This document shows positions 27,652-36,659 of a stretch of 50,442 nt of DNA, piece by piece; position 1 is the stretch's first letter, and each line of letters opens with the position of its first letter. The DNA is from Gammaproteobacteria bacterium (GTDB lineage Bacteria > Pseudomonadota > Gammaproteobacteria > Thiohalospirales > Thiohalospiraceae). A program made the translations under genes and the position numbers. The stretch spans positions 1 through 50,442 of the forward strand of contig WFXP01000130.1 of assembly GCA_015490535.1 (NCBI GenBank), given 5' to 3'. Below the pieces are notes generated by a model. That model did not search any database. It saw nothing but the letters and a program-made list of their open reading frames with translations, and was not told where the DNA came from.

Positions 27652-28983
27652 ATGGCAGATTCATCGGTACTGGTGGTAGAGGACGACAAGAGCCTGCTGG
27701 ACGCGCTGCGGGACACGCTGCAGCTGGGAGGTTTCCGGGTCCATACCGCCGCCAGCGGCAGCGCCGCGCTGTCGCTGCTGGAGCGCGAGAGGGTGGGAGT
27801 GGTGATCAGTGACGTGCAGATGGAGCCCATGGATGGCCAGGTATTGCTGGGCCGCATCAAGGAGAGATACCCGGATCTGCCGGTCCTGCTGATGACCGCC
27901 TACGGCACCATCCAGAAGGCGGTGGCGGCCATGCGCCAGGGGGCAGCCGACTACCTGGTCAAGCCGTTCGAGGCCGAGGTGCTGGTGAGCGCGGTGGCGC
28001 GCTACCTGGGCAGCGCCCCCTCCGGGCAGATGGTTCTGGTGGGAGAGGATCGGCGCACCCGGGAGCTGCGGGAGCTGGCGCGGCGGGTGGCAACCAGCAA
28101 CGCCACGGTGCTCATTACCGGCGAGAGCGGCACCGGCAAGGAGGTGCTGGCGCGCTATCTCCACCGCCATTCGGCGCGCGCCGAGCAGCCCTTCGTGGCG
28201 GTCAACTGCGCGGCCATACCAGACAACATGCTGGAGGCCACCCTGTTCGGCTACGAGAAAGGGGCGTTCACCGGCGCCTATCAGGCGGCACCGGGGAAGT
28301 TCGAGCAGGCACAGGGGGGAACCCTGCTGCTGGACGAGATCTCGGAGATGGAGCTGGGGCTGCAGGCCAAGCTGCTGCGCGTGCTCCAGGAGCGCGAGGT
28401 GGAGCGCCTGGGGGGGCGCAAGGCGATCCAGCTGGATGTGCGGGTACTGGCCACCTCCAACCGCGACATGCGGCAGCTGGTGGCCGAGCACGGCTTCCGC
28501 GAGGATCTCTACTACCGTCTCAACGTGTTTCCGCTGCGGATCGCACCGCTGCGGGAGCGCAGGGACGACATACTCCCGTTGGCGGAGTATCTGCTGGAGC
28601 GCCACGCCCGTGACGCGGGCCGCCCCATCCCCTCCCTGGATGCGGAGGCCCGCAAGCGCCTGCTGGGCTACCACTGGCCCGGCAACGTGCGCGAGCTGGA
28701 CAACACCATCCAACGCGCCCTGATCCTGCAGGGGGGAGACAGGATTATGGCACGGGACCTGCACTTGGAACATGCGACGGAGCAGGCTCCATCGCAGCCC
28801 GACGGCACATCCGGGGAGCTGAACGACAGCGTCAGGCAGCAGGAGTACCAGATCATAGCCAACGCCCTGCGGGAGCCGGGCAGCAGCCGCAAGGCGGTGG
28901 CGGCCCGGCTCGGTATAAGTGAGCGCACGCTCCGCTACAAGCTGGCCAGGATGCGTGAAATAGGGATGGAGATCCCGGCCTGA
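27652..28983 (+). CDS. fleR: Flagellar two-component response regulator FleR/FlrC
   Basis: Sigma-54 activator phosphorylated by FleS; turns on basal-body and hook genes. Receiver domain with the acidic pair in VVEDDKSLL and phospho-acceptor Asp in VVISDVQMEPMDG, then LLMTAYG and the conserved Lys in DYLVKPFEAEV. AAA+ domain with Walker [15 protein letters not shown] loop, Walker B GTLLLDEISE, and GNVRELDNTIQRAL. The C-terminal HTH_8 (RKAVAARLGISERTLRYKLARM) completes it. 443 aa from ATG 27652, matching the family. Coupled to fleS and directly followed by fliE. Confidence 0.96.
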   Translation: MADSSVLVVEDDKSLLDALRDTLQLGGFRVHTAASGSAALSLLERERVGVVISDVQMEPMDGQVLLGRIKERYPDLPVLLMTAYGTIQKAVAAMRQGAADYLVKPFEAEVLVSAVARYLGSAPSGQMVLVGEDRRTRELRELARRVATSNATVLITGESGTGKEVLARYLHRHSARAEQPFVAVNCAAIPDNMLEATLFGYEKGAFTGAYQAAPGKFEQAQGGTLLLDEISEMELGLQAKLLRVLQEREVERLGGRKAIQLDVRVLATSNRDMRQLVAEHGFREDLYYRLNVFPLRIAPLRERRDDILPLAEYLLERHARDAGRPIPSLDAEARKRLLGYHWPGNVRELDNTIQRALILQGGDRIMARDLHLEHATEQAPSQPDGTSGELNDSVRQQEYQIIANALREPGSSRKAVAARLGISERTLRYKLARMREIGMEIPA

Positions 28984-29009
28984 CAGCAACCAATTGAGGG
29001 GGGATAACC

Positions 29010-29324
29010 ATGAACCAGATCGACACCGGCGACATGCTGGCGCAGATGCGCGCCCTGGCGGACCAAGCCCGCGGCGCCACACCCGCGGAGCAGCCGGGGG
29101 AGTCCGGCTTCACCGCGCTGCTGCAGCGCTCCATCGACCGGGTCAACGAGCTGCAGCAGCAGTCGCGCAGCGCCAAGGAGGCATTCCGGACCGGAGAGGG
29201 GGAGTTGAGCCTGGCCGAGGTGATACTGGCGTCGGAGAAGGCGGGTATCGCATTCCAGACGCTGCTGCAGGTGCGCAACAAGGTGGTGCAGGCCTACAAG
29301 GATGTGATCAACATGCCCCTTTAG
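29010..29324 (+). CDS. fliE: Flagellar hook-basal body complex protein FliE
   Basis: Adaptor between the MS ring and the rod, on the periplasmic side, exported by the flagellar type III system. The 104-aa protein has the family C-terminus LSLAEVILASEKAGIAFQTLLQVRNKVVQAYKDVINMPL split over two helices. The ribosome site GAGGGGGG precedes ATG 29010. It sits 26 bases after fleR, the usual gammaproteobacterial order, and starts the fliEFGHIJ run. Confidence 0.95.
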   Translation: MNQIDTGDMLAQMRALADQARGATPAEQPGESGFTALLQRSIDRVNELQQQSRSAKEAFRTGEGELSLAEVILASEKAGIAFQTLLQVRNKVVQAYKDVINMPL

Positions 29325-29481
29325 CCCGAAAGCTTCACCCGGCCGCTGAAATTTCGCTGCAAACCAGTGTAATCATGGGAAATATCTGGAATATCGACAA
29401 CCCGGCACGACGGCCACGCTCCCCGGTGAAACATAGAGGCTAGGGCCAGGCGGAACCCACGGAGACCGAAACACAACCATC
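29325..29481. other. fliE-fliF gap
   Basis: 157 bases, no gene. I looked for a sigma-54 site (GG, ten bases, GC) and found none that fits well. Confidence 0.4.
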
Positions 29482-31116
29482 ATGGCAGAGGCAACATCAC
29501 CCGGCATTTCCGACTACCTGGAGGGCTTCAGGCGTCTCCCGCTGGCGCGCCAGATCGGCCTGATCGCGGCCGTGGCAGCGATCATCGCCCTGACGGTAGT
29601 GGTGCTGATGTGGGCCCGGCAGCCCACCTACAGGACCCTCTACAGCAGCCTGGAGCTGCGGGATGCGGGGGAGATAGTACAGGCCATCGAACAGCTCAAG
29701 GTTCCCTACCGGCTGGAGGAGAAGAGCGGCGACATCATGGTTCCGGCCGGCAAGGTACACGAGATTCGCCTGCAACTGGCCGCCCAGGGGCTGCCCAAGG
29801 GGGGTGGCGTGGACGGCTTCGAGCTGCTGGATCGGCAGCAGGGGTTCGGGATCAGCCGTTTCATGGAGTCCACCCGTTACCAGCGCGCCCTGGAGGGGGA
29901 GCTGGCGCGCTCCATAGCCACTATCGAGAGCGTGCGCAGCGCCCGGGTGCATCTGGCGCTCCCCAAACAGTCGGTATTCATCCGCGACCGGGAGAAGCCC
30001 AGCGCGTCGGTGGTGGTCAATCTCCACCGCGGTTACACCCCGACCCGGCAACAGGTGCAAGCCATGGTGCATCTGGTGGCCTCCAGCATCCCCGGCCTGG
30101 CAGCGGATCGGGTCACGGTGGTGGATCAGGGGGGCACCCTGCTGACCGGTCGGGACAGATCCGGCGAGCTGGAGCTGAGCAACCAGCAGTTCGCCTACAC
30201 CCGCCGCGTGGAGCGGAGCTACGTGGAGCGCATCGAGACCATTCTGGCCCCCATCCTGGGCAACAACGGGGTCAAGGCACAGGTATCCGCCGAGCTGGAT
30301 TTCACCCGCAGCGAACGCACCAGGGAGAGCTACGACCCGGACAACAGCGTAATCCGCAGCGAGCAGCGGGCCGTGGAGCAGCTCTTCGACGGGAGCGAGA
30401 GCGGGATCCCGGGGGCGCTGAGCAACGAGCCGCCGGGCGCCGCCGTGGCGCCCGAGCAGGCCGGCGCCACAGATGCGGAAAATGGTGGGCCACCACTGCG
30501 CCGCAAGAGCAACACCACCATCAACTACGAGGTGGACAAGACCATATCCCACATCCGGGCGCCGATTGGCACGGTGCGCCGCCTGTCGGTGGCGGTGGTG
30601 GTGGACGACAAGCTCACCACCGACGAAAACGGCGAGCCGCAGCGCACGCCGCGCAGCCCCGAGGAGCTGGAGCAGCTTACCGCCCTGGTCAAGGAGGCGG
30701 TGGGTTTCAACGCCGAGCGTGGTGACAGCGTCAACGTGATCAGCGCCTCGTTTGTCGCCGAGCCCGAGGACAAGGAGGAGGAGCCGCCCCTGTGGCAGCA
30801 GCCGTGGGTATTCGACATCGGCAAACAGCTGCTGGGATGGATCCTGGCACTGATCCTGATCTTCGCGGTGCTGCGCCCGCTGCTGCGCAGCCTTACCCAG
30901 ATCCCCTCCCCGGCCCCTCGGGGGGAAGAAGGGGATCTGGATGAGTACGAGCTGCAGGAGGAGCTGAGCCGGGAAGAGGCTCAGCGCGAGCGGCGCAACC
31001 CGGCAGCCAGCCATGAGGAGAACCTGCAGACCGCCAAGGAGATCGCCAAGCAGGATCCCAAGCGGGTGGTGCAGGTAGTACGCACCTGGCTGGAGGAGGA
31101 GCAGCCCAGTGGCTGA
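29482..31116 (+). CDS. fliF: Flagellar MS-ring protein FliF
   Basis: Builds the MS ring in the inner membrane, the base for export apparatus and rotor. Two membrane spans frame a large periplasmic region: IGLIAAVAAIIALTVVVLMW near residue 27 and LLGWILALILIFAVLRPLL near residue 450. Ring-building motifs include PTYRTLYSSLE, GLPKGGGVDGFELLD, and ARVHLALPKQSVF. The C-terminal cytoplasmic tail that binds FliG is present. 544 aa, normal. It overlaps fliG by eight bases. Confidence 0.96.
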   Translation: MAEATSPGISDYLEGFRRLPLARQIGLIAAVAAIIALTVVVLMWARQPTYRTLYSSLELRDAGEIVQAIEQLKVPYRLEEKSGDIMVPAGKVHEIRLQLAAQGLPKGGGVDGFELLDRQQGFGISRFMESTRYQRALEGELARSIATIESVRSARVHLALPKQSVFIRDREKPSASVVVNLHRGYTPTRQQVQAMVHLVASSIPGLAADRVTVVDQGGTLLTGRDRSGELELSNQQFAYTRRVERSYVERIETILAPILGNNGVKAQVSAELDFTRSERTRESYDPDNSVIRSEQRAVEQLFDGSESGIPGALSNEPPGAAVAPEQAGATDAENGGPPLRRKSNTTINYEVDKTISHIRAPIGTVRRLSVAVVVDDKLTTDENGEPQRTPRSPEELEQLTALVKEAVGFNAERGDSVNVISASFVAEPEDKEEEPPLWQQPWVFDIGKQLLGWILALILIFAVLRPLLRSLTQIPSPAPRGEEGDLDEYELQEELSREEAQRERRNPAASHEENLQTAKEIAKQDPKRVVQVVRTWLEEEQPSG

Positions 31117-32143
31117 CGCGGTGCAGAAGGAGCTGCCGGAGAAGCGCCCCCTGACCGGCGTGGAGCGGGCCGCAATCCTGCTGCTCTCCATCGGCGAGGA
31201 GGATGCCGCAGAGGTGATGAAACATCTGGGGCCGCGCGAGGTGCAGAAGCTGGGCGCCACCATGGCCAAGCTCAGCAGCATCACCCGGGACCAGGTGGCG
31301 GGGGTGCTGCACCGGTTCTGCGAGCTGGCCGAGAGCCAGACCTCGCTGGGGCTGGAGGCGGAGGAGTACATCCGCAGCGTGCTGGTCAAGGCGCTCGGGG
31401 AGGACAAGGCGGACAGCCTGGTGGACCGCATCATGCTGGGCAAGAGCTCCAAGGGGATCGAGTCGCTGCGCTGGATGGAGCCACGCGCCATAGCCGAGAT
31501 GATCCGCCTGGAGCACCCCCAGATCATAGCCATCGTCCTCTCCTTCCTGGAGTCGGATCAGGCCGCCGAGGTGCTCGCCGCCCTGCCGGAGAACACCCGT
31601 ACCGACATCATGTTGCGCATCGCCACCCTGGAGGGGGTACAGCCCAACGCCCTGGCGGAGCTGGACGAAATCCTGGAGCGACAGTTCTCCGGTGGCGGCA
31701 CCGGCAACCTCAAATCCTCCAGCGTGGGTGGCGTGAAGAAGGCCGCCGACATACTGAATTTCACCGACAGCTCCGTGGAGAGTGGCATCCTGGACAACAT
31801 CACCGACGTGGACCCGGAGCTCTCCCAAACCATCCAGGATCTCATGTTCGTGTTCGACAACCTGCTGGAGGTGGATGACCGCAGCATCCAGGCGCTGCTG
31901 CGCGAACTGCAGTCGGATACCCTCATCACCGCCCTCAAGGGCGCCGACGACCAGCTCAAGGAGAAGTTCTTCAAGAACATGTCGCGGCGCGCCGCGGAGA
32001 TGATGCGTGATGACCTGGAAGCGAAAGGCCCGGTACGCCTGAGCGACGTGGAGGCGGCCCAGAAGGAGGTTCTGGCGGTGGCCCGGCGCATGGCGGACGC
32101 GGGCGAGATCACCCTTGGGGGCTCGGGCGATGAGTTCGTCTGA
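31109..32143 (+). CDS. fliG: Flagellar motor switch protein FliG
   Basis: Rotor protein that contacts the stator and converts ion flow into torque. Carries the N-terminal FliF-binding domain (LTGVERAAILLLSIGEEDAAEVMKHL), the EHPQ motif of the middle domain (MIRLEHPQIIAIVLS), the GGF-like/helical linker and the charged torque helix in the C-terminal domain (NMSRRAAEMMRDDLEAKGPVRLSDVE). 344 aa. The start is a GTG at 31109 inside the end of fliF, so translation is coupled. Confidence 0.96.
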   Translation: MADAVQKELPEKRPLTGVERAAILLLSIGEEDAAEVMKHLGPREVQKLGATMAKLSSITRDQVAGVLHRFCELAESQTSLGLEAEEYIRSVLVKALGEDKADSLVDRIMLGKSSKGIESLRWMEPRAIAEMIRLEHPQIIAIVLSFLESDQAAEVLAALPENTRTDIMLRIATLEGVQPNALAELDEILERQFSGGGTGNLKSSSVGGVKKAADILNFTDSSVESGILDNITDVDPELSQTIQDLMFVFDNLLEVDDRSIQALLRELQSDTLITALKGADDQLKEKFFKNMSRRAAEMMRDDLEAKGPVRLSDVEAAQKEVLAVARRMADAGEITLGGSGDEFV

Positions 32144-32176
32144 TCCGCGCCCCAGCCCCAGGCACAACCACCGGCA

Positions 32177-32917
32177 ATGGCAGACAGCATCATCAAAGAC
32201 GACACACCACCGATACGGCGCTGGATAGTGCCCAGCATGGAACCGCCTCCGGAGCAGGGCGCCGGGGAGAAGGAGGAGACTCCGCGCCCTCCCGCCGCGC
32301 CGGAGCGCGACGTGGAGCGAAAGCTGGCCGCCGCCCGCGAGGAGGGTTACCGGGAGGGGCGGCGCGCGGCGGAAGAGGAGGCCTATCGCAAGGGGTACCA
32401 GGAGGGTCTCGAGGAGGGACAGCGGCAGGCGGCGGAGCGGGCCCGGCGGGATGAGTCGTCGCTGGACGCCGAGCGCCGGCGGCTGCGGGAACGGACCACC
32501 CGCCTGGAGCAGATCCTGACCGCGCTCGCCGAGCCGGTGGCCCAACTGGACAAGGAGGTGGAGACACAACTGCTGGAGCTGGTGCTGGCGGTATCGCGGC
32601 AGCTCATCCGCCGCGAGCTGAAGGCGGATCCGGGACAGATCATCGCGGTGGTGCGCGAGGCGGTTTCGCTGCTGCCGGTGGCCACCCGGGAGTACCGCCT
32701 GGCGCTGCACCCCGAGGATGCGGCGCTGGTGCGCGAGGCGCTGGCCATGGATGACGGCCCGGGGAACCGGCCCTGGACCATAGTCGAGGATCCGACCCTT
32801 ACCCGCGGCGGCTGCCGGGTGGTTAGCGAAATCTCCTACATCGACGCCACGGTGGAACGCCAGCTGGCCGCGGTGGCCGCCGGTCTGCTGGGTGACGAGC
32901 GGGAGGAGGGCCGGTGA
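32177..32917 (+). CDS. fliH: Flagellar assembly protein FliH
   Basis: Regulates the export ATPase FliI as a FliH2-FliI complex at the cytoplasmic face of the export gate. Long Glu/Arg-rich helical N-terminal region with GxxxG-like repeats ([20 protein letters not shown]), then a globular C-terminal half ([17 protein letters not shown] and [17 protein letters not shown]). 246 aa. The stop overlaps the fliI GTG by four bases. Confidence 0.93.
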   Translation: MADSIIKDDTPPIRRWIVPSMEPPPEQGAGEKEETPRPPAAPERDVERKLAAAREEGYREGRRAAEEEAYRKGYQEGLEEGQRQAAERARRDESSLDAERRRLRERTTRLEQILTALAEPVAQLDKEVETQLLELVLAVSRQLIRRELKADPGQIIAVVREAVSLLPVATREYRLALHPEDAALVREALAMDDGPGNRPWTIVEDPTLTRGGCRVVSEISYIDATVERQLAAVAAGLLGDEREEGR

Positions 32918-34272
32918 GCGGGATGGCCGGGGCTCCGCATCCCCACCGGGCCCCGGTATGGATCCGGCACCTGGAGGAGCGCCGCAAGCGCCTCGCTCCC
33001 CCGGAGCTGGTGGTGGAGGGCAAGCTGACCCGCATGGTGGGGCTGACCCTTGAGGCGGTGGGCTGTCACGCCCCCATCGGCGCCAACTGCATGGTGGTAA
33101 ACGCGGATGGCAGCCATATCGAGGCGGAAGTGGTGGGTTTCGCGTCCGACAGGCTCTATTTGATGCCTACCGCCTCCATGGCCGGCGTGGTGCCCAACGC
33201 CCGAGTGATCCCCACCAACAGGGTCCACCAGGCCCCTGCCGGGGATACCCTGCTGGGCCGGGTGCTGGATGGCCGCGGGCGTCCGCTGGACGGGCAGGGC
33301 GCGCTGCATGCCGAAGCCAGCACTCCCCTCAACGGCCACCCCATAAACCCCATGGAGCGCGCCCCCATCCGCGACCCCCTGGACGTGGGGGTACGGGCCA
33401 TCAACGCCCTGCTGAGCGTGGGACGCGGGCAGCGCATGGGACTGTTCGCCGGCAGCGGGGTGGGCAAGAGCGTGCTGCTGGGGATGATGACCCGTTTTAC
33501 CAACGCGGATGTGGTGGTGGTGGGGTTGATCGGCGAACGGGGGCGGGAGGTGAAGGAATTCATCGAAAACATCCTCGGCCCCGAGGGGCTGCACCGCGCG
33601 GTGGTGGTGGCGGCCCCCGCCGACGACACCCCGGTGATGCGCCTGCACGGCGCGGCGCTGGCCACCAGTATCGCGGAACACTTCCGCGATCGGGGCAGGA
33701 ACGTGCTGCTGCTGATGGACTCCCTCACCCGCTACGCCCAGGCGCAGCGCGAGATCGCACTGGCGGTGGGAGAGCCACCGGCCACCAAGGGATACCCCCC
33801 TTCGGTGTTTGCCCGGCTGCCCCAGCTGGTGGAGCGGGCCGGCAACGGCCCTCCGGGAGGAGGCTCCATCACCGCCTTTTACACGGTGCTGACCGAAGGG
33901 GACGACCTCCAGGATCCCATCGCCGACGCGGCGCGCGCCATCCTGGACGGTCATGTGGTGTTATCGCGCCGGCTGGCGGAGGCCGGGCATTTCCCGGCCA
34001 TCGACATCGAGGCCTCCGTCAGCCGCGTGATGACCGAGATTACCGACGCGCAGCAGCAGCAGCTGGCGCGCCGTTTCAAGCAGGTCTACTCCACCTACCA
34101 GCAGAATCGCGACCTGATCAGCATCGGCGCCTACAGCAAGGGGAGTGATCGGGCCATAGACGAGGCCATAGCGATGCAGCCGCGCCTGCGGGAGTTTCTC
34201 GCCCAGGAGATGCACCAGGGGGTGGATATCGCCGGCAGCCTGGAGCAGCTGCAGGCCCTGTTTCAGGAGTAA
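32914..34272 (+). CDS. fliI: Flagellum-specific ATP synthase FliI
   Basis: ATPase of the flagellar type III export apparatus, related to the F1 beta subunit. Walker A AGSGVGKS (residues 179-186), Walker [30 protein letters not shown] and the [15 protein letters not shown] region are intact; it ends [19 protein letters not shown]. 452 aa from GTG 32914; an in-frame ATG three codons later is the alternative. Seven bases before fliJ. Confidence 0.97.
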   Translation: MSGMAGAPHPHRAPVWIRHLEERRKRLAPPELVVEGKLTRMVGLTLEAVGCHAPIGANCMVVNADGSHIEAEVVGFASDRLYLMPTASMAGVVPNARVIPTNRVHQAPAGDTLLGRVLDGRGRPLDGQGALHAEASTPLNGHPINPMERAPIRDPLDVGVRAINALLSVGRGQRMGLFAGSGVGKSVLLGMMTRFTNADVVVVGLIGERGREVKEFIENILGPEGLHRAVVVAAPADDTPVMRLHGAALATSIAEHFRDRGRNVLLLMDSLTRYAQAQREIALAVGEPPATKGYPPSVFARLPQLVERAGNGPPGGGSITAFYTVLTEGDDLQDPIADAARAILDGHVVLSRRLAEAGHFPAIDIEASVSRVMTEITDAQQQQLARRFKQVYSTYQQNRDLISIGAYSKGSDRAIDEAIAMQPRLREFLAQEMHQGVDIAGSLEQLQALFQE

Positions 34273-34278
34273 CGGACG

Positions 34279-34722
34279 ATGACGGCAAACAGTCGCAGCC
34301 GCCGCCTGCAACCGGTGGTACGCCTGGAGGAGGAGCGGGAACAGCAGGCGGGCCGCCTGCTGGGGGAGCGGCGCCGGCTTCTGGAGCAGAACCTGCGCCA
34401 ACTGGAGGAGCTGGAGGGCTACCGGCAGGAGTACCTGCAGCACCTGCTGGAGGCGGCCCGGGGCGGGATCGGGGCGGTCCGGCTGCGCCACTACCAGAGC
34501 TTCATGAACAAGCTGTCCGAGGCCATCGCCCAGCAGCAGAGGGTGGCGGAGCAGGCGCGGCAGGATCTGGAGGCGGCGCGGCGCGCCTGGCTGCAGAGCC
34601 GCAACCGGGTGAAAATGGTGAACACGGTGATGGTCAGCGCGCGGTCAGAGGAGCAGCGCGAGGAGCGGCGCCAGGAGCAGCGTGAAACCGACGAGCACGC
34701 CCAGCGCGGCTCCTCCGGGTAG
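34279..34722 (+). CDS. fliJ: Flagellar export chaperone FliJ
   Basis: General chaperone and escort-recycling factor of the export ATPase, structurally like the F1 gamma stalk. 147 aa, almost entirely a charged coiled coil, with RLEEEREQQAGRLLGERRR at the N-terminus and LEAARRAWLQSRNRVKMV near the C-terminus, as in the family. The stop codon TAG is the first three bases of PAL copy D. fliK and fliL, which normally follow, are absent here. Confidence 0.9.
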   Translation: MTANSRSRRLQPVVRLEEEREQQAGRLLGERRRLLEQNLRQLEELEGYRQEYLQHLLEAARGGIGAVRLRHYQSFMNKLSEAIAQQQRVAEQARQDLEAARRAWLQSRNRVKMVNTVMVSARSEEQREERRQEQRETDEHAQRGSSG

Positions 34723-35233
34723 TACTCTTTCAAGGTAAAATATTAGGATGGTCGTAACTATTCAGCTCACCCCTGAAATCCGCCATTTCTGTGTTGAAAA
34801 ATGGTCATTTACACTCGTAAACTCACATTTTTCGCCTTGAACTGACGAATTTCATGGGCGATCTGAACAGTTACCAGCCTGTTTCAATACCATGCTGAAT
34901 AGTTACGGATGGTCTTCCTCAAATCGTATGGGTGAAATGGTAAATCATCCTTGACAGGCAGAATGCACGCCGGAAGATGGTCGGCAGAAGGGGATTGGGG
35001 AGAGTTTGGGATAGCCGAACCAGTCGCAATTGGCGCCGGTGGTGGATATCCGCCACTCCCCGGCCAGATCGCCCCAATCCCCTTCTGGTTACCAAGTATG
35101 TGGCGTGCATTCTGCCTGTCAAGGACGGAGCCGCTACGCGGTGATTTACCATTTCACCCATACGATTTGAGGAAGACCCAATCCGGATTCAGCGCCCCTC
35201 TGGATCCTGACTTATTACTTTGAAAGAGCACCA
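34720..35233 (+). repeat. PAL element copy D (complete, carries a nested miniature transposon)
   Basis: Left end TAGTACTCTTTCAAGG, right end TTGAAAGAGCACCA. Without the 153-bp insertion and its 8-bp duplication the element is about 353 bp. Arms and inner stem are as in copies A and B. The right outer end is the long type and the left the short type. The internal minus-strand promoter has a degraded -10 (CATACT). Together with the short flanks it fills the space between fliJ and tyrS. Confidence 0.9.
34754..34906 (+). mobile_element. 153-bp IS66-like miniature transposon, copy 2
   Basis: Ends GTAACTATTCAGC and GCTGAATAGTTAC, flanked by the perfect 8-bp duplication GGATGGTC (34746-34753 and 34907-34914). 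It differs from copy 1 by a few substitutions only. Relative to the GAGGAA target motif it lies in the opposite orientation to copies 1 and 3, so it is an independent insertion. Confidence 0.9.
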
Positions 35234-35267
35234 CCGAGTACACCCCGGCGCCGCCAGCCACTCCGCG

Positions 35268-36515
35268 TCAACCTTGCCCGGCCTGCCGGCGCACTCCGGC
35301 CGCCTCCTGTAACCGCACCCTGGCGAAACGCCGCTTGCCCACCTGAAAGGTGTGGCAGCTGCCGGCGGGGATGGTGACTCCACACTCCTCCACGCGCTCC
35401 CCGTCGATACGCACCGCCCCCTGCCTTATCATGCGCAGCGCCTCCGAAGTGCTGCGGGTGAGTCCCGCCTCCTTGAGCAGGTTGGCAAGAGGCAGCCCCT
35501 CGCCGGCGGAAGGCAGGGTCATGCTGGGGATCTCCTCCGGCAGGGCCCCGTGACGAAAGCGCGCCACGAAGTCGCGGTGGGCGGCGGCCGCCGCCGCGCC
35601 CCCGTGAAACCGCCCCACCAGCTCTTCCGCCAGGCGGATCTTGATGTCACGCGGGTTCCCCCCCTGCTCCACCTCCCTGCGCCACTCCTCGATTTCGCTC
35701 ATGGGGCGGAAACTGAGCAACTCCAGATAGCGCCACATGAGAGTGTCCGAAATGGACATCAGCTTGCCGAACATCTCCGCGGGGGGTTCGTTTATGCCGA
35801 TGTAGTTACCCAGTGACTTGGACATCTTCTGCTCCCCGTCCAGTCCCTCCAGAATCGGCATGGTGATCACCACCTGCGGCTCCTGTCCGTACTGCTTCTG
35901 CAGCTCCCTCCCCACCAGCAGGTTGAACTTCTGATCGGTGCCTCCCAGCTCCACGTCCGCCTTCATGGCAACCGAATCGTAACCCTGGATAAGGGGATAG
36001 AGGAACTCATGGATGGCGATCGGGGAGCCGTCGGCATAGCGCTTCTGGAAATCGTCCCGCTCCAGCATGCGCGCCACGGTATGGCGGGCTGCCAGCTGAA
36101 TCAGCTCCGCCGCGCTCATCCCGTTCATCCAGCTGGAGTTGAACATCACCAGGGTCTTTTCCGGCTCCAGAATCTTGAAGATCTGCTCCTCGTATGTCCT
36201 GGCGTTTTCGATCACCTGGTCCCGGGAGAGAGGGGGCCGCGTGCTTTTCTTGCCGGCAGGATCGCCGATCATGCCGGTAAAGTCCCCAATCAGGAACAGA
36301 ACCTCATGACCCAGATCTTGAAACTGGCGCAATTTGTTGATCAGTACCGTGTGGCCGAGGTGCAGATCCGGCGCGGTAGGATCAAACCCCGCCTTGACCC
36401 GCAACGGTCGCCCCCGCTCCAGTCTGTCCAACAGGGCGCTCTCCAGCAGAATCTCCTCGCACCCCCTCCGGATCAACTCCAGGGCCTGCTGCGGGGATGG
36501 TGTACTCTCACTCAT
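35268..36515 (-). CDS. tyrS: Tyrosyl-tRNA synthetase
   Basis: Charges tRNA-Tyr. Class I synthetase with the HIGH-type motif HLGH at residues 52-55 ([11 protein letters not shown]), the KMSKS motif in [14 protein letters not shown], and a C-terminal S4 RNA-binding domain ([21 protein letters not shown]). At 415 aa it belongs to the TyrZ-like subgroup. Divergent from the M23 peptidase gene, an arrangement conserved in Pseudomonas and relatives. Confidence 0.96.
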   Translation of the reverse strand: MSESTPSPQQALELIRRGCEEILLESALLDRLERGRPLRVKAGFDPTAPDLHLGHTVLINKLRQFQDLGHEVLFLIGDFTGMIGDPAGKKSTRPPLSRDQVIENARTYEEQIFKILEPEKTLVMFNSSWMNGMSAAELIQLAARHTVARMLERDDFQKRYADGSPIAIHEFLYPLIQGYDSVAMKADVELGGTDQKFNLLVGRELQKQYGQEPQVVITMPILEGLDGEQKMSKSLGNYIGINEPPAEMFGKLMSISDTLMWRYLELLSFRPMSEIEEWRREVEQGGNPRDIKIRLAEELVGRFHGGAAAAAAHRDFVARFRHGALPEEIPSMTLPSAGEGLPLANLLKEAGLTRSTSEALRMIRQGAVRIDGERVEECGVTIPAGSCHTFQVGKRRFARVRLQEAAGVRRQAGQG

Positions 36516-36578
36516 GCTCTACTCGTTGCCGGGTTAACAATAACCGGTAGTTGTTGCGCCGCTATGACGCGAAAGATT

Positions 36579-36584
36579 ATTATA
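36579..36584 (-). promoter_or_regulatory. Candidate -10 of tyrS
   Basis: Perfect TATAAT on the minus strand about 65 bases upstream of the tyrS ATG. The -35 is poor at standard spacing. Confidence 0.4.
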
Positions 36585-36659
36585 CGGCATCTGGCCGGAG
36601 TTTCGCCTCAAGTTCTGCCTTATCACGCGCGATAACATTTGTCAGGACAGACAGATTCC

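Noticed and set aside
29325-29481. Sigma-54 promoter before fliF
   Set aside because: No GG-N10-GC core fits; candidates CGGCCGCTG and CGGCACGACGG have wrong spacing.
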